NCBI GenBank assembly: GCA_012511395.1
Contig: JAAZGD010000139.1
Coordinates: 1-24,228 of the forward strand
Direction: 5' to 3'
Length of the DNA stretch: 24,228 nt
Origin: Clostridiales bacterium
GTDB taxonomy: Bacteria > Bacillota > Clostridia > Peptostreptococcales > Anaerovoracaceae
The notes beneath the pieces are model-generated. The model saw nothing but the letters and a program-made list of their open reading frames with translations. It made no database searches and had not been told where the DNA came from. The position numbers and the translations under genes are program-made. How positions within the stretch are numbered: position 1 is the stretch's first letter; every line of letters starts with the position of its first letter. Shown here piece after piece: positions 15,977 through 22,665 of this stretch.

Positions 15977-17069
15977 ATGGAGTCAGGTGGTTGTGAATTA
16001 TTGTAAAGATTTCTCTGTTGATCTTTTTAACGGGTGCTTTGGTTAAGTTGGAGCATACTATAACGGAGATTTTTGTATCCGGGCACATCCACAGGCTGCT
16101 TCTGAAGCCGTCATCGGAACCTTCATGACCTATATATGTCTTTCCCTTGTCCTTCCATATAAAAAAGGAGAGACCGATTTTTTCATCTGAGTTTGACACA
16201 TCTGCCACAGGCAAAAAGGGGGAGAAGGAATAAACCCTTTGAAATATGGGGTCCTTCTTTAACAGACTTTGAGACCAGATCAATATGTCAGAAAGTGTGG
16301 AGGTTAAGGTGCTGCTGGGTCCGTGGCCTCTGTTGTAGGGGAAATGCTTTTCGTAGATTATATTGTTATTATGATCTTTTCCATGGGGCGCCGCTACCCT
16401 TGCTGAAAGCAGATCTTCTATGGAAAGGGATGAATTCTTTGTTCTTTCGTATGTTTTAAAAGTGCTGTCCCTCATATTCAAGGGCTTAAAAAAGATTGAA
16501 TCCATATAGTCTTCAAAGGAGAGATTGCTTACTTTTTGTATTATGAGGCCTAAAAGCTCATAACCTATATTACTGTAGGAAAACTTGTTTTCATCACAGG
16601 ACCAAAGGAGAGTTCTTTTACTTACATCATCGCTTTTACAGTAATCTTCAAGGGCACTTTCAGAAATATTTTTTAGGTCCCATCTGTAATCTGTTACATC
16701 GGGAAGTCCTGAAGTATGGGACAGAATTTTTCTCACAGTAATATGAGGATAATCACAACTAAGATTCTTACTTCTTAACATTTTAAAATCAGGCAGAAGT
16801 TCTACAACACAGGTGTCCTGAGATATATCCTTTTCAGAAAATAAAATCATTATGCCACAAGCCGTAAACAGCTTTGATATTGAGGCCATGTGAAAAATGC
16901 TGTCCTTGGTAAGAGGAGTTTTCATAGGGAAGCTGCTGTAACCTTCAGCCATTATAACTGACTCCTGTCCCTCCTGTTTATAACCTATAGCAAGGCCGGG
17001 CAGGTAATAATTTGAAAGCGCACTCCTTATTGTTTTATTAAGATCATGTATTAAAGCTTCTTTAGTCAA
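15975..17069 (-). CDS. Beta-lactamase family serine hydrolase
   Basis: A 364-residue class C beta-lactamase/penicillin-binding-protein-like hydrolase. The active-site motifs are all present: SxxK as S63-I-S-K66, YxN as Y165-S-N167, and HxG as H315-E-G317 in place of KTG, as in many esterase-like members. No signal peptide is seen (MTKEALIHDLNK), so it is probably cytoplasmic and more likely an esterase or peptidase than a drug-resistance enzyme. The start codon is TTG at 17069, chosen because GAGGA lies 7 bases upstream. The preceding small membrane protein gene ends 3 bases earlier on the same strand, so the two are co-transcribed from the promoter at 17346-17374. Confidence 0.88.
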   Translation of the reverse strand: MTKEALIHDLNKTIRSALSNYYLPGLAIGYKQEGQESVIMAEGYSSFPMKTPLTKDSIFHMASISKLFTACGIMILFSEKDISQDTCVVELLPDFKMLRSKNLSCDYPHITVRKILSHTSGLPDVTDYRWDLKNISESALEDYCKSDDVSKRTLLWSCDENKFSYSNIGYELLGLIIQKVSNLSFEDYMDSIFFKPLNMRDSTFKTYERTKNSSLSIEDLLSARVAAPHGKDHNNNIIYEKHFPYNRGHGPSSTLTSTLSDILIWSQSLLKKDPIFQRVYSFSPFLPVADVSNSDEKIGLSFFIWKDKGKTYIGHEGSDDGFRSSLWMCPDTKISVIVCSNLTKAPVKKINREIFTIIHNHLTP

Positions 17070-17072
17070 TTT

Positions 17073-17303
17073 CTAGTCCTCTGTTTCTTCTTCCTCCATC
17101 ATGTATTTGAGAAAGGGCGCAGTTACAAGAAGCAGGGTAGATGTAAACAAAAGACCTGATACTGCTGCCACCTTTACCTTGGCTTCTTTTTTTACAAACA
17201 GGCCTGTAAGAAGTCCGCCGAAAAACATGCAGTTTTTCAGAAGCCCCATATCCAGCAGATTCATGGTTTTAATATATTCCGTGCTCTTTTTACAGACGTT
17301 CAT
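17073..17303 (-). CDS. Small hydrophobic membrane protein of unknown function
   Basis: A 76-residue protein with two hydrophobic stretches (about residues 24-38 and 45-63) and an acidic tail, MEEEETED. A perfect AAAGGAGG site precedes the ATG and it has its own extended -10 promoter, so translation is credible. It resembles short two-helix proteins found in clostridia, sometimes loosely labelled as permease-related, but I do not recognise a named family. It is the first gene of a two-gene unit with the serine hydrolase downstream. Confidence 0.72.
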   Translation of the reverse strand: MNVCKKSTEYIKTMNLLDMGLLKNCMFFGGLLTGLFVKKEAKVKVAAVSGLLFTSTLLLVTAPFLKYMMEEEETED

Positions 17304-17345
17304 AGCATACCTCCTTTAGGGCATCAGCTTATGTTGATTTTGCTC

Positions 17346-17374
17346 ATTATATCACAGCATAAAACCATCTTGAA
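17346..17374 (-). promoter_or_regulatory. Promoter of the small membrane protein / serine hydrolase unit
   Basis: On the minus strand TGATATAAT (17354-17346) is an extended -10 with an exact hexamer; TTCAAG (17374-17369) stands 17 bases upstream as a weak -35. The start would be about 35 bases before the ATG at 17303. Confidence 0.65.
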
Positions 17375-17398
17375 AGTAAGTTCGTTAAATAGGATAAT
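17370..17398 (+). promoter_or_regulatory. Promoter of the aldo/keto reductase
   Basis: TTGAAA (17370-17375) and GATAAT (17393-17398) are 17 bases apart, each one mismatch from the sigma-A consensus. The -35 shares bases with the -35 of the divergent promoter at 17369-17374. The start would be near 17405, about 18 bases before the ATG. Confidence 0.65.
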
Positions 17399-17422
17399 AA
17401 GATATTGGAAAAGGAGAGCATG

Positions 17423-18553
17423 ATGGAATACAGAACATTTAATAAAACGGGTGAAAAAATTTCCCTCTTTGGTTTCGGAACCATGAGAATGCCCGTACAT
17501 GAAGACGGCTCATTAAATCACGAAGAGTCTGTTAGGATGATAAGGCATGCTATAGATAATGGCTGCAACTATGTGGACACAGCATATATGTATCATAAAG
17601 GAGAAAGCGAGGTTGCAGTAGGGGAAGCCCTTAAGGGTCCCTATAGGGACAAGGTGTTTTTGGCGGACAAAATGCCTGTATGGCTTGCAAAGGATGAAGA
17701 GCAGATGAAGAAAATCTTCTTTGAACAGCTTGGCAGACTGAAAACAGACCATATAGATTTTTATCTGGTCCATAATATTACCGTTCCCATATGGGCAAGG
17801 GCTAAAAGATTTAATCTGATGGACTTCCTTCTTAAGCAACAAAAGGAAGGAAGAATCAAACATATAGGATTCTCCTTTCACGATGAAGTAGATTTTTTCT
17901 GTCAGGTTTTGGAGGAGTTCCCCTGGGACTTCTGTCAGATTCAGTTTAATTATATGGACACTCACTTCCAGGCGGGACTTAAAGGGCTTATGAAAGCCGC
18001 CTCCATTAATATCCCTGTTATAGTGATGGAGCCTTTAAAGGGAGGGAAACTGGCAGATAAGGTGCCTACGGGGATAATGAAGAAGTTCGAGGAAAGTGAA
18101 GTAAAGAGAACACCTGCTTCTTGGGCTTTAAGATGGGTGGCCAATTTCCCTGAAGTTTTGACTATACTAAACGGGGTTCATTCCTTCAATCAGCTTGAAG
18201 AGAATCTGGCGACCTTGTCAGATGCCCGTGAAAACGCTCTTACAGAAGAGGAGAAGAATCTGATTACCGATGTGGCAAATAAGTATAGGAAGATGGAGGT
18301 TTATCCCTGTACCGGCTGTAAATACTGTTTGCCCTGTACTGTGAAATTGGATATCCCTACAATCATTGATCTATACAATCAGTATCATCTTTATGAAAAA
18401 AGTGAAAAGATCCAGGCCGACTACAATCAGTGGTTCGGCGAAAAGCGAAGGGCCTCCATGTGTACAGCCTGCGGTCAATGTGAAGAGCAGTGCCCCCAGC
18501 ATCTTCCTATAATTGAGATAATGAAAAAGGCTTCGGAGGTGTTTGATAAGTAA
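17423..18553 (+). CDS. Aldo/keto reductase with C-terminal iron-sulfur cluster motifs
   Basis: A 376-residue oxidoreductase. The N-terminal two thirds are an aldo/keto reductase barrel (GFGTMRMP, then VDTAYMYHKGESEVAVGEAL with D52 and catalytic Y57, ADKMP with K83, and DFYLVHN). The C-terminal part has two cysteine groups: CxxCxxCxxC at C296, C299, C302 and C305, and a ferredoxin-type CxxCxxCxxxCP at C347, C350, C353 and C357. This layout is common in anaerobes and suggests electron exchange with ferredoxin or another iron-sulfur partner. The substrate is unknown. I chose ATG 17423, 6 bases after AAGGAG; ATG 17420 and a TTG at 17405 are in frame but worse placed. Confidence 0.93.
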   Translation: MEYRTFNKTGEKISLFGFGTMRMPVHEDGSLNHEESVRMIRHAIDNGCNYVDTAYMYHKGESEVAVGEALKGPYRDKVFLADKMPVWLAKDEEQMKKIFFEQLGRLKTDHIDFYLVHNITVPIWARAKRFNLMDFLLKQQKEGRIKHIGFSFHDEVDFFCQVLEEFPWDFCQIQFNYMDTHFQAGLKGLMKAASINIPVIVMEPLKGGKLADKVPTGIMKKFEESEVKRTPASWALRWVANFPEVLTILNGVHSFNQLEENLATLSDARENALTEEEKNLITDVANKYRKMEVYPCTGCKYCLPCTVKLDIPTIIDLYNQYHLYEKSEKIQADYNQWFGEKRRASMCTACGQCEEQCPQHLPIIEIMKKASEVFDK

Positions 18554-18560
18554 GGAATAA

Positions 18561-18594
18561 AAAGAACCCATCAAGAAATCTTGATGGGCTCTTT
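18561..18594. terminator. Bidirectional terminator between the aldo/keto reductase and NimA-like genes
   Basis: CCCATCAAG (18567-18575) pairs perfectly with CTTGATGGG (18580-18588) around an AAAT loop. A-rich sequence lies on the left and T-rich sequence on the right, so both converging genes can use it. Confidence 0.82.
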
Positions 18595-18614
18595 CATCTC
18601 ATAGGTTCAATCAT

Positions 18615-19085
18615 TTACTTGGGAGCCTTTCCTGTAAGGCGCTCGATGTCTATTGCAACTACCAGATATTGGCCTTTACATTCTTCCATGTATTCCTTTC
18701 CGTCTTCTATGAAGTCAGGCGAATACTTTTCCAGAATCATCATGGATGGACCCAGTATATCCTCTACCTTGTCAAGGATGCGGGCCTTTCCGAAGGCTAT
18801 AGCGCTGGCAAACTTCGTGGTGAAGTCAGAAGGCTTAATATCATCTTTTGCCACAACACAAAAGCATACCCTGGGGTCTTTTTTAATTGCAGACAATTTG
18901 TGCCCCTCCACAGAGGAACAATGGAAGTAAATGATGCCGTCCTGATAAACATAGCTTACAGGGACTGCATAAGGATACCCATCGTCTCCGTTTACTGCAA
19001 GGACACCGTGAGTCTGTGAAACTAGGATGCTTAAAGCTTCCTCTTCTGATACGGCTTTATCTTTCCTGCGTAAATCTCTTACCAT
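18615..19085 (-). CDS. Pyridoxamine 5'-phosphate oxidase family protein, NimA-like
   Basis: A 156-residue FMN-binding split-barrel protein. Segments GVLAVNGDDGYPYAVPVSYVYQDG and IYFHCSSVEGHKLSAIKKDPRVCF match the NimA/5-nitroimidazole reductase-like group. NimA proteins can bind flavin and reduce nitro compounds, but many homologues in anaerobes have no known substrate, so no resistance function is claimed. The ATG at 19085 has GGAGG 9 bases upstream. It is transcribed divergently from the metK riboswitch unit, from an extended -10 at 19124-19132. Confidence 0.88.
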   Translation of the reverse strand: MVRDLRRKDKAVSEEEALSILVSQTHGVLAVNGDDGYPYAVPVSYVYQDGIIYFHCSSVEGHKLSAIKKDPRVCFCVVAKDDIKPSDFTTKFASAIAFGKARILDKVEDILGPSMMILEKYSPDFIEDGKEYMEECKGQYLVVAIDIERLTGKAPK

Positions 19086-19123
19086 ATGTATGTACCTCCA
19101 GTATTATTCATTGATTGGAGATG

Positions 19124-19132
19124 ATTATATCA
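19124..19132 (-). promoter_or_regulatory. Extended -10 promoter of the NimA-like gene
   Basis: On the minus strand TGATATAAT (extended -10, exact hexamer) lies about 39 bases before the ATG; no clear -35 is present. The surrounding GTGATATAAT is identical to the promoter at 17346. Confidence 0.55.
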
Positions 19133-19168
19133 CTAAATCCATAAAATAACGATACATTGGATAAGGTG

Positions 19169-19196
19169 TTGACAATAATATTGAGAGAATTATAAT
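19169..19196 (+). promoter_or_regulatory. Consensus sigma-A promoter of the metK riboswitch unit
   Basis: Exact TTGACA (19169-19174) and exact TATAAT (19191-19196) are separated by 16 bases. The transcript would begin near 19203, 12 bases before the riboswitch P1 stem. Confidence 0.88.
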
Positions 19197-19214
19197 AGGA
19201 GTAGAATTGAATAA

Positions 19215-19361
19215 CCTTATCAAGAGCGGCTGAGGGAATAGGCCCCGTGAAGCCCGGCAACCTGGAAATTAATCCAAGGTGCTAAATCCTACAGAACATT
19301 AAGGTTCTGAGAGATGAGGAAAATGTGACAGTTGAACCTCTTCTTTGAAAGAGGTTTTTTT
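19215..19361 (+). ncRNA. SAM-I (S-box) riboswitch with transcription terminator
   Basis: The conserved S-box core is clear: CTTATCAAGAGCGG, GAGGGA, GGCCC, TGAAGCCCGGCAACC. P1 pairs 19215-19221 with 19313-19319, and P4 is the perfect hairpin 19292-19309 (CAGAAC/GTTCTG). A terminator follows: AACCTCTT (19335-19342) pairs with AAGAGGTT (19349-19356) and leads into a T run to 19361. The 3' P1 strand GATGAGG can instead pair with CCTCTTC of the terminator, forming the anti-terminator. SAM binding should therefore stabilise P1 and switch metK off. Confidence 0.97.
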
Positions 19362-19377
19362 AATGAAGGAGATAAAA

Positions 19378-20523
19378 ATGAAAAAATTATTTACATCAGA
19401 GTCAGTTACGGAAGGTCATCCTGATAAAATGTGCGACCAGATCTCAGATGCCATTTTAGATGAGATTTTGAAGCAGGACCCCTTTGGAAGAGTGGCTGTA
19501 GAGACTACTGTATCTACAGGCTATGCCATGGTTATGGGAGAAATATCCACAAGCTGTTATGTGGATATCCCCAAAGTAGTGAGAAATGTAATTCTTGATA
19601 TAGGTTATGACAGGGGGAAGTACGGCTTTGACGGGCAGACCTGTGCAGTTTTTACAGCCATTGATGAGCAGTCCTCTGATATTGCCATGGGCGTTGATCC
19701 CGGCGGTGCAGGAGACCAGGGTATTATGTTCGGTTATGCCTGTGACGAAACGGAAGAGCTTATCCCTTTGCCCATAAGTCTTTCCCACAAATTGGCCAAG
19801 CGATTGACAGAGGTTAGAAAAAATGGAACTATTCCCTACTTAAGACCTGACGGCAAAACTCAAGTCACAGTGGAATATGAGGATGACAAGGTTGTGAGGG
19901 TAGACAAGGTTCTTGTGTCAACTCAGCACAACCCTGAAGTTTCCCAGGAAACCATCAGAGAGGATGTAATAAGAGAGGTTATAAAGAAGACTGTGCCTTC
20001 ATATCTTCTTGATGAAAACACAGAATATCTTGTGAATCCTACAGGGCGCTTTGTGGTGGGAGGGCCTCATGGAGACTCCGGCCTTACGGGCAGAAAAATA
20101 ATTGTGGATACTTATGGTGGATACTCAAGGCACGGAGGGGGATGCTTCTCGGGAAAGGACCCCACAAAAGTTGACAGATCGGCTACCTACTATGCAAGAT
20201 ATGTGGCAAAAAACTTGGTGGCAGCAGGACTTTGTAAAAGAGTGGAGCTGCAGCTTGCTTATGCCATCGGCGTCAGTGAGCCCGTATCAATATTTATTGA
20301 TACCTTTAACACAGGAGTGGTGGAGGATGATAAGCTTGTACAGCTTGTGAGCCGGGTTTTCAATTTTACGCCAAAGAGCATCATTGAAGCTTTAAACTTA
20401 AGAAGGCCGATTTATAAAAATCTGGCAGCCTATGGTCATTTTGGCAGAAGGGAAGAGGAGGCGCCCTGGGAGAAGACAGATAAGGTGGACAAGCTGCTGA
20501 ATGGGATAAAAGCCTATAAATAA
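19378..20523 (+). CDS. metK: S-adenosylmethionine synthetase
   Basis: Makes S-adenosylmethionine from methionine and ATP; 381 residues with the chosen start. Hallmarks: GHPDK with H14 at the active site, VETTVSTGYAMVMGEI, the GAGDQGIMFGYA loop, and HGDSGLTGRK followed by GGGCFSGKDPTKVDRSA, the methionine/phosphate-binding P-loop-like region. The ATG at 19378 has AAGGAG upstream. In-frame earlier codons (19345, 19363) overlap or touch the riboswitch terminator and lack a ribosome site. Expression is governed by the SAM-I riboswitch directly upstream, giving product feedback. It supplies SAM for enzymes such as KamA. Confidence 0.98.
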   Translation: MKKLFTSESVTEGHPDKMCDQISDAILDEILKQDPFGRVAVETTVSTGYAMVMGEISTSCYVDIPKVVRNVILDIGYDRGKYGFDGQTCAVFTAIDEQSSDIAMGVDPGGAGDQGIMFGYACDETEELIPLPISLSHKLAKRLTEVRKNGTIPYLRPDGKTQVTVEYEDDKVVRVDKVLVSTQHNPEVSQETIREDVIREVIKKTVPSYLLDENTEYLVNPTGRFVVGGPHGDSGLTGRKIIVDTYGGYSRHGGGCFSGKDPTKVDRSATYYARYVAKNLVAAGLCKRVELQLAYAIGVSEPVSIFIDTFNTGVVEDDKLVQLVSRVFNFTPKSIIEALNLRRPIYKNLAAYGHFGRREEEAPWEKTDKVDKLLNGIKAYK

Positions 20524-20545
20524 GGTAAAAATCAGTGAATTTTTA

Positions 20546-20574
20546 TTGTATTTCACAAAAAACTCATATATAGT
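20546..20574 (+). promoter_or_regulatory. Possible promoter of the aspartokinase gene
   Basis: TTGTAT (20546-20551) and TATAGT (20569-20574, one mismatch) are 17 bases apart in the AT-rich gap after metK. The -35 is poor. No terminator is seen after metK, so read-through from metK is also possible. Confidence 0.35.
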
Positions 20575-20637
20575 AAGAAATATCATGGGGCTTTTACAAA
20601 AAGAAGGAACAATTTGTTTTAGTGAGGTAAGAAGGTT

Positions 20638-21945
20638 ATGGGAATAAAGGTAGCAAAATTTGGAGGAACCTCTGTTGCAGATGTAATTCAGCTTGCTAAG
20701 CTTAAAGATATAGTGACTAAAGATGAGGAAAGAAGATATGTGGTGGTGTCTGCTCCCGGGAAAAGATATGAGGGGGACAGCAAAATTACAGATCTGTTGT
20801 TTTTGTGTAAAACTCATATAGAGCATAATTTCCCCTTCGAGCAGGTGCTTCAGGTTGTCTGTGACAGGTATACAGCCGTATATGTGGGACTGGGCCTCGA
20901 GCATTACTTATCTGAATACTTCTCAAAAATAAGAAGGAAGCTGGTGTAAGGCGCATCGGAAGACTATATTGTCAGCAGGGGTGAATTTCTAAATGCCATA
21001 GTTATAGCGAAGTATTTAGGCTTTGACTTTGTAGACACAGCAGGCCTTGTCCTATTTGATGAGAATGGGAAATTCCTGGAGGAAGAGACCAATGAAGCCT
21101 TAAGCAAAGAGCTTAGGAATCATGAGAGGGCTGTTCTGCCGGGATTTTACGGCACTCTTCCCAATAAAAAGATTAAAGCCTTTACAAGAGGAGGCTCAGA
21201 TATTACAGGGGCAATTGTGGCAAGGGCAGTAAATGCCGATGTTTATGAAAACTGGACTGATGTTTCAGGACTTATGGTGGCAGATCCAAGAATAGTAAAA
21301 TCGGATTTGATTGAAAGGCTTAGCTATAAGGAATTAAGAGAGCTGGCCTATATGGGTTCCGGTGTGCTTCATGAGGATGCCATCTATCCTGCACGTATTG
21401 CCAATATCCCAATAAATATTAAAAACACAAACAGCCCTGAGGACCCGGGAACTATGATTACTTCAGAAGAAGAACCCAGTTTAAATAGAATCATAACAGG
21501 AATTGCAGGCAGCAAGGATTTTACAGTTATAGCTATTTATAAAAATATGATGGCTACAGAGAGGGGCTTTATCAGAAGGGTGCTGGGAATAATTGAAGAT
21601 TACGGTGTATTGACGGAGCATTGTCCTACAGGTATTGACAATGTTTCAGTAGTAATCAACACAAAAGCGGCAGAGGGAAAAATCGACGACATAGTTGATG
21701 AAATAAATAGAAAGCTTAATCCTGACACAGTAGATGTGTTTAATGATATAGCCTTGATAGCTACAGTAGGCTGCAGCATGTCTCAAAGGCCCGGCGTTTC
21801 CGCAAAGCTGTTCACAGCATTGGCAGATGCCAATATAAATGTGAGAATGATAGACCAGGGCTCCAGCGAAATGAATATTATAATCGGAGTGAGCAACACG
21901 GATTTTGAGCAAGCCATCAGAGTGATTTACAACGCCTTCCTGTAA
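20638..21945 (+). pseudogene. lysC: Aspartokinase interrupted by an in-frame TAA stop
   Basis: Aspartate kinase phosphorylates aspartate, the first step to lysine, methionine and threonine. Residues 1-103 hold the ATP-site motif KFGGTSV (6-12). Codon 104 (20947-20949) is TAA. Without any frame change, reading continues with GASEDYIVSRGEFLNA, RGGSDITGAIVARAVNADVYENWTD-like kinase motifs, and two C-terminal ACT domains from about residue 290, to the stop at 21943-21945. The 436 codons equal a complete monofunctional aspartokinase. One base change (for example from GAA, AAA or CAA) explains the stop; a sequencing error is the other option. The N-terminal 103 residues alone cannot form a kinase. 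The rest has no ATG with a good ribosome site, although an internal start could make an ACT-only polypeptide. Confidence 0.9.
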
Positions 21946-21951
21946 AAACCT

Positions 21952-22518
21952 TTATGCAATATAGGATTGATCTATCATTTGTTGAGCAAGCCTTGCCATG
22001 TCGGCAGGGCTTTCTTTCATTCCCGAAAGAAGCCAGTAACGAAGAAGACCGACGCATCCTTGAGTTATGTAAGCGTAATGGTATTCGTAAAGGCCGGGAT
22101 CAATGTTTCCCACAAGAGATCGCCATTCCTCCTCTGTGTTAGGTTTCCCAAGCTGTATAATACCTGAGAGAAGTTCTGAATCCTTTGAATTTAATACAGC
22201 CACACAAAGCTCCTTGTTTTTTGCAAGAAAGTCAAAGGCTTCCGCAACTATAGGGTGAAGCCCCAATCTTCTGTTTTGTTTTAGATGCCTTTCAAAGATC
22301 TGTTTAAGCTCCGTATATATTTCATTCTGCAGTTTTTCATAAAGATCGTATATATCTCTATAATGAAGATAAAAGGTGCTTCTGTTAACATCTGCTATGG
22401 ATGTTACTTCAGAAACAGTAATGCTGTTTATGTCCTTTTCCAAAAGCAGGCCTACTAAAGCGTTCTTTAACTGCTCCTTTGTTCTTCTCACTCTTCTATC
22501 CTGCGGAATTATCTCCAT
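21952..22518 (-). CDS. TetR/AcrR-family transcriptional regulator
   Basis: A 188-residue repressor-type protein. The N-terminal helix-turn-helix is at about residues 33-52 (ITVSEVTSIADVNRSTFYLHY), followed by the usual DIYDLYEKL start of the ligand-binding part. I start at ATG 22518 because AAAAGGAG lies 6 bases upstream; a GTG at 22539 is in frame but lies before that site. It is divergent from a large MMPL exporter, with a 32-base inverted repeat between them, so it most likely represses the exporter and itself. The inducer is unknown. Its stop is 6 bases from the end of the converging aspartokinase gene. Confidence 0.92.
   Translation of the reverse strand: MEIIPQDRRVRRTKEQLKNALVGLLLEKDINSITVSEVTSIADVNRSTFYLHYRDIYDLYEKLQNEIYTELKQIFERHLKQNRRLGLHPIVAEAFDFLAKNKELCVAVLNSKDSELLSGIIQLGKPNTEEEWRSLVGNIDPGLYEYHYAYITQGCVGLLRYWLLSGMKESPADMARLAQQMIDQSYIA
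21988..22017 (+). terminator. Possible terminator of the aspartokinase gene, inside tetR
   Basis: AAGCCTTGCC (21988-21997) pairs with GGCAGGGCTT (22003-22012), one wobble, loop ATGTC, followed by TCTTTC. It lies 42 bases after the aspartokinase stop and inside the 3' end of the converging TetR gene. The stem is strong but the T tract is interrupted. Confidence 0.52.
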
Positions 22519-22586
22519 TTTCTTCTCCTTTTCCAACACTTATGGGACTTTTGTCCTGTAAAAAACAATATGTCTCAAAATGGTTA

Positions 22587-22615
22587 TTGCGCCTTAGGGC
22601 TCCTTCTATTATACT
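22587..22615 (+). promoter_or_regulatory. Possible promoter of the MMPL exporter
   Basis: TTGCGC (22587-22592) and TATACT (22610-22615) are 17 bases apart. The start would be near 22622, inside the inverted repeat 22615-22646, so a bound repressor would block it. Confidence 0.45.
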
Positions 22616-22636
22616 TAACACATGTTCATAAATCAA
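22608..22636 (-). promoter_or_regulatory. Promoter of the TetR-family regulator
   Basis: On the minus strand TTGATT (22636-22631) and an exact TATAAT (22613-22608) are 17 bases apart. The -35 and spacer lie within the inverted repeat 22615-22646, which predicts autorepression. The leader would be about 82 bases. Confidence 0.55.
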
Positions 22637-22646
22637 CAGATGTTAA
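22615..22646. promoter_or_regulatory. Likely TetR operator, 32-base inverted repeat
   Basis: Arms TTAACACATGTT and AACAGATGTTAA are inverted copies with 10 of 12 positions matching, separated by CATAAATC. Each arm is also internally symmetrical (AACA..TGTT), so two dimers could bind. It overlaps both divergent promoters. Confidence 0.65.
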
Positions 22647-22665
22647 TTAACTTTGGAAGGATTCC

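Noticed and set aside
20559..20820. 12-base direct repeat AAAACTCATATA at 20559-20570 and 20809-20820
   Set aside because: One copy lies in the promoter gap and one within aspartokinase codons; no target-site or insertion features, so likely coincidence.
20398..20904. 168-codon minus-strand frame across the end of metK and the start of the aspartokinase gene
   Set aside because: It overlaps two recognised genes antisense and shows no domain or ribosome site.
20947..20949. Recoding of the aspartokinase stop as selenocysteine or pyrrolysine
   Set aside because: Those use TGA and TAG; this codon is TAA, and the position is not a conserved catalytic residue. A nonsense change or sequencing error is simpler.
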